This document shows positions 60,068 through 64,000 of a stretch of DNA of 64,000 nt, piece after piece. Origin of the DNA: Stentor coeruleus (taxonomy: Eukaryota > Ciliophora > Heterotrichea > Heterotrichida > Stentoridae); contig MPUH01000171.1 in the NCBI GenBank assembly GCA_001970955.1, positions 26,656 to 90,655 of the forward strand, given 5' to 3'. The position numbers were made by a program, and so were the translations under genes. How positions within the stretch are numbered: position 1 is the stretch's first letter; each line of letters opens with the position of its first letter. The notes beneath the pieces are model-generated. The model was not told where the DNA came from. It saw nothing but the letters and a program-made list of their open reading frames with translations, and did not search any database.

Positions 60068-61078
60068 ATGGAGGCTGAGGCTGACAATTTTCTCAAAGTC
60101 TTGCAGAACAAACAGAGAAATTTGACAAAAAAGCTTGATAGGATCAAGAAAAAGCAAGCTGAAGTGAAAGCAGGTAACAGGGAAATCAAAGATGATGAGA
60201 AGAAAATGTTAGAATCTGCTCCACTAGTAGAAGAGCTTCTCAAAGAGACTGAAAAACTAGTGCAAGAATACCAAAAACACTTGGAATCCTTAGACAAGGA
60301 GCCGAAAAAGTCCCAGCCTAAGCCTGAAGACCATAGACTATCAGAAATTGTCCAACTCTGGGCCTTAGGTGAATTTTTCAGTCATCAACAAATCAAAGAG
60401 AAATTCTTAAAAGAAAACCCAGGCGACAAGGAACATGAAAGTTTCCTTCTTTTCCATAGTAAAGCTAAAGGTCAATCAGGTCAAACTTTAAACGAAATTC
60501 TTTCCGACATGGAAAAATCTGTTGATCTCTACCTAACAAAAAGTGATAAAGTAGCCCAAGGGACCCTAAGGACCTATAAAAAGCTCTCAGAATTTGCAAA
60601 TAAAGGGTTTTCCTGGAGCCAAAATCAAAACAGACCTCAGACGCCAGTAAAAACTGAACTTTCAGTTGAAGTTGGCACTGTTTATAGTACACAGAAACCT
60701 GGGGAAAAGAAAGCTGAAGTTGAAGAAGTTAAGGTTGAAATTAAACCTGAACCTGTTGTTGAAGCGCCTAAAATTGTTGAATGTGAAACTAAAAATCCTG
60801 TTGTTGTTGTTGCTGAAGTTGAGAAAGTTGAAGTTAAACCTATTGAGAAAAGTTTAGGGAATAAATGGGCTGATGCTGAAGATGAGGATGAAGGTGATGA
60901 GAAAGTGGAAAATAATGAGGAAAAGAAACAAGAGGATGATGAAGGGTTTGTTGAAGTAACTGGGAGAAAGAAACATACTGGACAAGGAGGGCAGAAATTT
61001 GAAGATAGAGGTAGAGGAGGTCGAGGTAGAGGAAGAGGTAGAGGCAGAAGGCCTAGGGATGGACCTAGGAATAATTAA
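60068..61078 (+). CDS. RGG-box, caprin-like RNA-binding protein (336 aa)
   Basis: An N-terminal helical region (about 5-75, FLKVLQNKQRNLTKKLDRIKK then EVKAGNREIKDDEKKML) resembles the caprin homology start. A helical middle (about 85-190) is followed by a low-complexity Val/Glu/Lys/Pro linker, an acidic patch (DAEDEDEGDE) and a C-terminal arginine-glycine tract (RGRGGRGRGRGRGRRPR, about 315-332). RGG tracts bind RNA and tubulin and drive granule formation; cytoplasmic mRNA regulation is the likely role. The caprin link is tentative; the RGG type is certain. Single exon, TAA stop. Confidence 0.8.
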   Translation: MEAEADNFLKVLQNKQRNLTKKLDRIKKKQAEVKAGNREIKDDEKKMLESAPLVEELLKETEKLVQEYQKHLESLDKEPKKSQPKPEDHRLSEIVQLWALGEFFSHQQIKEKFLKENPGDKEHESFLLFHSKAKGQSGQTLNEILSDMEKSVDLYLTKSDKVAQGTLRTYKKLSEFANKGFSWSQNQNRPQTPVKTELSVEVGTVYSTQKPGEKKAEVEEVKVEIKPEPVVEAPKIVECETKNPVVVVAEVEKVEVKPIEKSLGNKWADAEDEDEGDEKVENNEEKKQEDDEGFVEVTGRKKHTGQGGQKFEDRGRGGRGRGRGRGRRPRDGPRNN

Positions 61079-61987
61079 ATTCTATGGTTCTTCAGGTTTT
61101 TAGGTTTTATATGGAAATAGCTGGATTTTATGATTTGTTTGTGAAAGAGGTTTTGGTTGAGGATAAGGTAAGGGGGTTGGTTTTGAGGTTTTAGTGAAGA
61201 AATTTGGTTATGAGGATTTTATATTAGGTATTATCTGGGGTAAAATATAAAGTTGATGTTGCAGAATAATAGATCATCTTTGGCTCAGATTAGGATTTTT
61301 GCTTGTGTGGAGTATAAAGGGTGTTAAGGTCTAGTTTTTTAAAAAATCTCGGATATATACTACACGGTTTTCAGCTTGGATATCAGTTAGGGTAGCAAGA
61401 ATTCTAGAGTCAAAATTTTCTTTATCTTCCATTTTAGATGTTGAAATTTTTATGATAAGTAAAGATTATCAGAGTGAAATTATGTTTTTTAAAAGATTAT
61501 AAAATTTACTTATAAAGTTTTGAATATTCATTTAGAGTATAAAAATTTTGAACTCAGAAATCAAAGATATTTTTTTCATTAAGTATATATTAAGATGATG
61601 GAATAGAAAATGAAGTAAGTGATAAGATTTTTGGTTTTACAAGTCTGTTGTAGTCTGATGCGAATATTTTTTATTTCTAATAAAAGGATTATAAACTTTG
61701 ATAGCATGACTTGAATTATATCTTTAAATACTTAAATTATCTGATTCAAGAAAATTTAATCCTATTAACAAATTTACTTCAAAGCAAAATCTCAAGACAT
61801 TCAAAAAATCCTTCCAACTTAAACAATAAATTATAACTACAACAGCTTTTAATTCAAAAACTTAATATCATTTATCATACATTAACACATAATAATAATT
61901 ATTAACAAGATTAAAATCTTTATAGTGGGAACATTTTTATCCTTTAGTTAAGATAACTATTAATCAATCAGAACATTTTATTTATAT
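61079..61987. other. Intergenic region with one small possible gene
   Basis: G-rich, C-poor 3' flank to about 61330, then AT-rich DNA, C/A-rich and G-poor from about 61740. The only coding-like piece is the short minus frame listed separately. TTTATATATG includes the next start codon. Confidence 0.5.
61331..61432 (-). CDS. Possible microprotein (33 aa)
   Basis: A short minus-strand frame from ATG to TAG reading MEDKENFDSRILATLTDIQA and then a basic end. The amino acid balance looks coding and the sequence 5' to its ATG has the C-over-G bias seen upstream of minus-strand genes. A gtagtatatatccgag candidate intron near its end would lead straight to a stop, so it adds nothing. It may be a real small gene or the first exon of a broken one. 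Confidence 0.3.
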   Translation of the reverse strand: MEDKENFDSRILATLTDIQAENRVVYIRDFLKN

Positions 61988-62641
61988 ATGAAAGAATCAG
62001 CTTTAGGGAAACTTATAAGACTATGCATGTCAATTACAAATGACGAGTCTCTAATGTCAGAATTCGAGAAAGAAATTGAGCAGAATAAAAACTATCCAGC
62101 TTTAAAAACAATGATAGGATCTCAGATTAAATCGACTAATATTATAAACTTAGGTTTCGATCCTTCGATTTTATCAATTTTTTTCTATCCAAAAACCATA
62201 ACAGAAATCGATTTGTACTCATCAACGAATCTTGGAATAAAATGCTTTTTTATGTCTAAAGGTACCATATTTCCAATACACGACCATCCAAATCGAGCAA
62301 TAGTCACAGGAGTGCTTTACGGTACAATTAAATACCTTTCACTTAACAAAACTGATAACCCTGAGGTTATGACTCAAGTTAATAAAGGTACAGGAAGAAA
62401 AGGGAAAATAATGTTCTCATCACTTTATAGTCAAAATGTTCATAGTATCTTAGCTTTGGAAAATAGCATAATTATAGATATTTTTATGCATAATGTCAAC
62501 GATATGGGATATTATTATAAACCTATTAAAAAGATAGGGAAGAAATATATTGTTGCGATAGATCATCATGTGCATTTCTTGACGAGGAGTTTCAAGTCTT
62601 TTGATTGTGATTGCACTAAAAATGAATACCTTCAGTTTTAA
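61988..62641 (+). CDS. ADO/PCO-type thiol dioxygenase (217 aa)
   Basis: Member of the 2-aminoethanethiol dioxygenase / plant cysteine oxidase family: a cupin that uses Fe(II) and O2 to oxidise cysteamine or N-terminal cysteine of proteins. The metal-binding HDH (H98, H100) is in IFPIHDHPNRAIVTGVLYG; the third ligand is H152 in QNVHSI. The length is close to that of animal ADO. In animals and plants these enzymes act as oxygen sensors through the N-degron pathway; such a role here is inference. Single exon. Flanks: G-poor upstream, C-poor downstream. Confidence 0.87.
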   Translation: MKESALGKLIRLCMSITNDESLMSEFEKEIEQNKNYPALKTMIGSQIKSTNIINLGFDPSILSIFFYPKTITEIDLYSSTNLGIKCFFMSKGTIFPIHDHPNRAIVTGVLYGTIKYLSLNKTDNPEVMTQVNKGTGRKGKIMFSSLYSQNVHSILALENSIIIDIFMHNVNDMGYYYKPIKKIGKKYIVAIDHHVHFLTRSFKSFDCDCTKNEYLQF

Positions 62642-63107
62642 CTTTATATGAGTTTTATATTTAATAATATTTTCAGTATTTTTATTGGATAATTTTTTAA
62701 TTATTGGTAGTTTGAGAATAGATTTTGGTTGTTTTTATAGTAAAGTGTTAGATGTGTTAATGAAATATTTTACTAGGTTTGAAAATTAGGGAATTAATAG
62801 TTTGATTAAATTAAGAACTGTTAAGTAATGTTTTAATATTTTATGTAAATTATTATGTATGGTCTAGTAGGTATAAGAAAATTGAATAAGATTTATATAT
62901 TCGTAATGATAAAATATTAAATAAGAAGTAATTGATATTAAAAGAATAAATTATATAAGCTAAATACTTAGAAAAGAAAAGAAAACTTGTCATTCATTAA
63001 ACATAAAATTCTAATCAATAGATAGTTTTTGCAGAAATAAATTAAAGAAATACAAAAGATGTTCAGTAGATCAATTATAATAATAGAATATCAATATTAT
63101 ATGTTTT
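62642..63107. other. 3' flank of dioxygenase gene, no gene seen
   Basis: G/T-rich then very AT-rich. No gene or RNA recognised. Confidence 0.5.
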
Positions 63108-63260
63108 TTATAATTTTAACAACATTTCAGACTTTTTATCTTTAATAGTCTTAAGGAATAGTTTTCTTTTAAGAGTTAGCTCAACACCTTCTATTGCTTA
63201 GGTATTTTCAATAGTATGACCATGATGATATTTTTAATTGATTAAATTTCGATTTCATAC
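63108..63260 (-). pseudogene. Possible transposase C-terminal remnant
   Basis: The minus frame reads NTQAIEGVELTLKRKL (with TAA at the Q position) after HHGHTIE, then FLKTIKDKKSEMLLKL and TAA 63108-63110. The spacing T-Q-x-I-E-(7)-K recalls the HTQxIExxWxxxK C-terminal motif of IS1595/ISXO2-like DDE transposases seen in many eukaryotes, but the His and Trp are not conserved. It is therefore only a suggestive match. Neighbouring frames also carry protein-like sequence. Confidence 0.3.
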
Positions 63261-63756
63261 TCCCACCTAATCTTTTATCTTTTTAATAAAATTTACAAAT
63301 ATAATTCTTCAGCCTTCAAAATATAGACATAAACTTTCATATTGCCCAGTCTATTAATTATAGCAATTTGTATTTTTTTAACTTTTTTAATCCAAAATAA
63401 ATAAAAGCATATTTTTTTAGATTGAGTTTATAATTGATAAGATTGTTTCATACCAGATCGACTTTTTAAAACTAAAAATTATTCTTAATGCATTTGAAAA
63501 ATATTCTTCTATTGTTTGTAGATTATCTTTCTAGGAAAAAAATAATTTACTAAGAGAAGGAATTCTTGAATTATTCAAGAAGTTGAAAATTTTATACCGA
63601 TTATTTCTTATAGTCGTTAAAATATAATCTTCTAATAAAAAACTGTTGTAAAAAAAAGATTAAAAGAAATAAACTTTTAAAACAAGAGAAGTTTGTGCTT
63701 AGAAAAAATATTTATACTTTTAGAGATCTAATAAAATATTATTATGTAAACTATTA
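63261..63756. other. AT-rich DNA, possible degraded sequence
   Basis: Very AT-rich. Minus frames stay rather open but consist mainly of Phe/Leu/Ile/Lys/Asn codons as expected by chance. No feature called. Confidence 0.4.
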
Positions 63757-63850
63757 TCAAACTAATTTATCCTTCACTTTACGCATTATCACAAAGTTAT
63801 TCCTTTGCTCCCAAATGTCTTGCTGAGCTAAAATTTGTTATTTCTTAATA
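63757..63850 (-). pseudogene. Short decayed coding remnant
   Basis: The minus frame reads ILAQQDIWEQRNNFVIMRK then VKDKLV, preceded by a TAA (63838-63840) at a glutamine-like position and followed by TGA. Codon content differs clearly from the surrounding AT-rich DNA. The piece runs toward the end of the window, so its upstream part may lie further on. Family not recognised. Confidence 0.35.
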
Positions 63851-64000
63851 ATATATTTCAGAAATTAAAGTATTTTTTAATAAAGAGTTATAGTTAATCA
63901 GTAAAGTAGAAGATTCTTATTAATAAACTAGATATAAAATGATAAAATATAGTCAGAAAACAGGAATGGATGTATCTTGTATCTTGTATCTATCTTCTCT
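63851..64000. other. AT-rich window end
   Basis: AT-rich, ending in a short imperfect repeat of tgtatctt / gtatctatctt. No gene seen. Confidence 0.4.

Noticed and set aside
60465-60857. Additional frames inside the RGG protein
   Set aside because: Shadows of the Lys/Glu/Val-rich linker; the + frame with the RGG tail is clearly the gene.
1-64000. Whole window translated with the TAA/TAG = Gln ciliate code
   Set aside because: Recognised genes end at TAA or TAG exactly where their families end (for example eIF3j, chitin synthase, PLAC8, ADO), so these codons are stops in working genes. Only the remnants suggest otherwise.
1-64000. tRNA genes, CRISPR arrays, telomeric repeats
   Set aside because: No A/B-box tRNA structure, no spaced direct repeats and no C4A2- or similar telomere arrays were found on either strand.

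Overview
The window is AT-rich, gene-dense eukaryotic nuclear DNA from a ciliate, most likely a heterotrich close to Stentor. Three things point there. Intact genes use all three standard stops (mostly TAA and TAG, with one TGA at the MORN gene), so TAA and TAG are not glutamine in the working genes. Introns are extremely short: six GT..AG introns of 15 or 16 nt can be placed from the reading frame. Gene content is typical of a ciliate: coiled-coil and ciliary proteins, MORN, Kelch, PLAC8, a K+ channel, a kinesin and a giant repeat protein. The species name is inference; the intron size and code are read directly.

Layout. 0.2-8 kb: five uncharacterised, mostly coiled-coil genes. 8.4-11.8 kb: a secretory Kelch / cysteine-rich / membrane protein with three mini-introns. 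12.4-15.9 kb: an NLR-like NB-ARC/TPR protein. 16.0-25.2 kb: one uninterrupted 3069-codon gene (minus strand) of about 35 tryptophan-anchored helical repeats resembling Sfi1-type centrin/spasmin-binding arrays. 26.8-33.1 kb: a bacterial-type small ATP-dependent DNA ligase, a probable SPO22/ZIP4-like meiotic protein and a kinesin. 33.6-38.5 kb: CEP104-like ciliary tip protein, DP transcription factor, eIF3j. 39-44.9 kb: a VPS13/chorein-type lipid-transfer protein. 45-50 kb: a tiny cysteine/serine protein, an EEF1AKMT4-like methyltransferase and a chitin synthase. 51.6-62.6 kb: a coiled-coil protein, PLAC8, MORN/IQ protein, class IV-like sirtuin, MAPR cytochrome b5 protein, SK-like K+ channel, RGG-box protein and an ADO-type thiol dioxygenase.

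The longer gaps are not empty. Several contain pieces that translate like protein but are broken by frameshifts and in-frame stops (about 25.5-26.5, 45.6-46.1, 50.9-51.4, 55.7-56.1, 57.6-58.0 and 63.1-63.9 kb). Their interrupting stops are overwhelmingly TAA/TAG at glutamine-like positions. Ordinary decay (CAA/CAG to TAA/TAG) is the conservative reading; DNA from a source with a glutamine TAA/TAG code is the alternative.

Intergenic flanks show a strong strand asymmetry: upstream of starts the coding strand is C-rich and nearly G-free; downstream of stops it is G-rich and nearly C-free. This helps decide which small ORFs are genes. No tRNA, rRNA, CRISPR or intact transposon was recognised. Genes are single units, not operons. 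Introns of 15 nt that keep the frame open could be hidden inside the reading frames given here.
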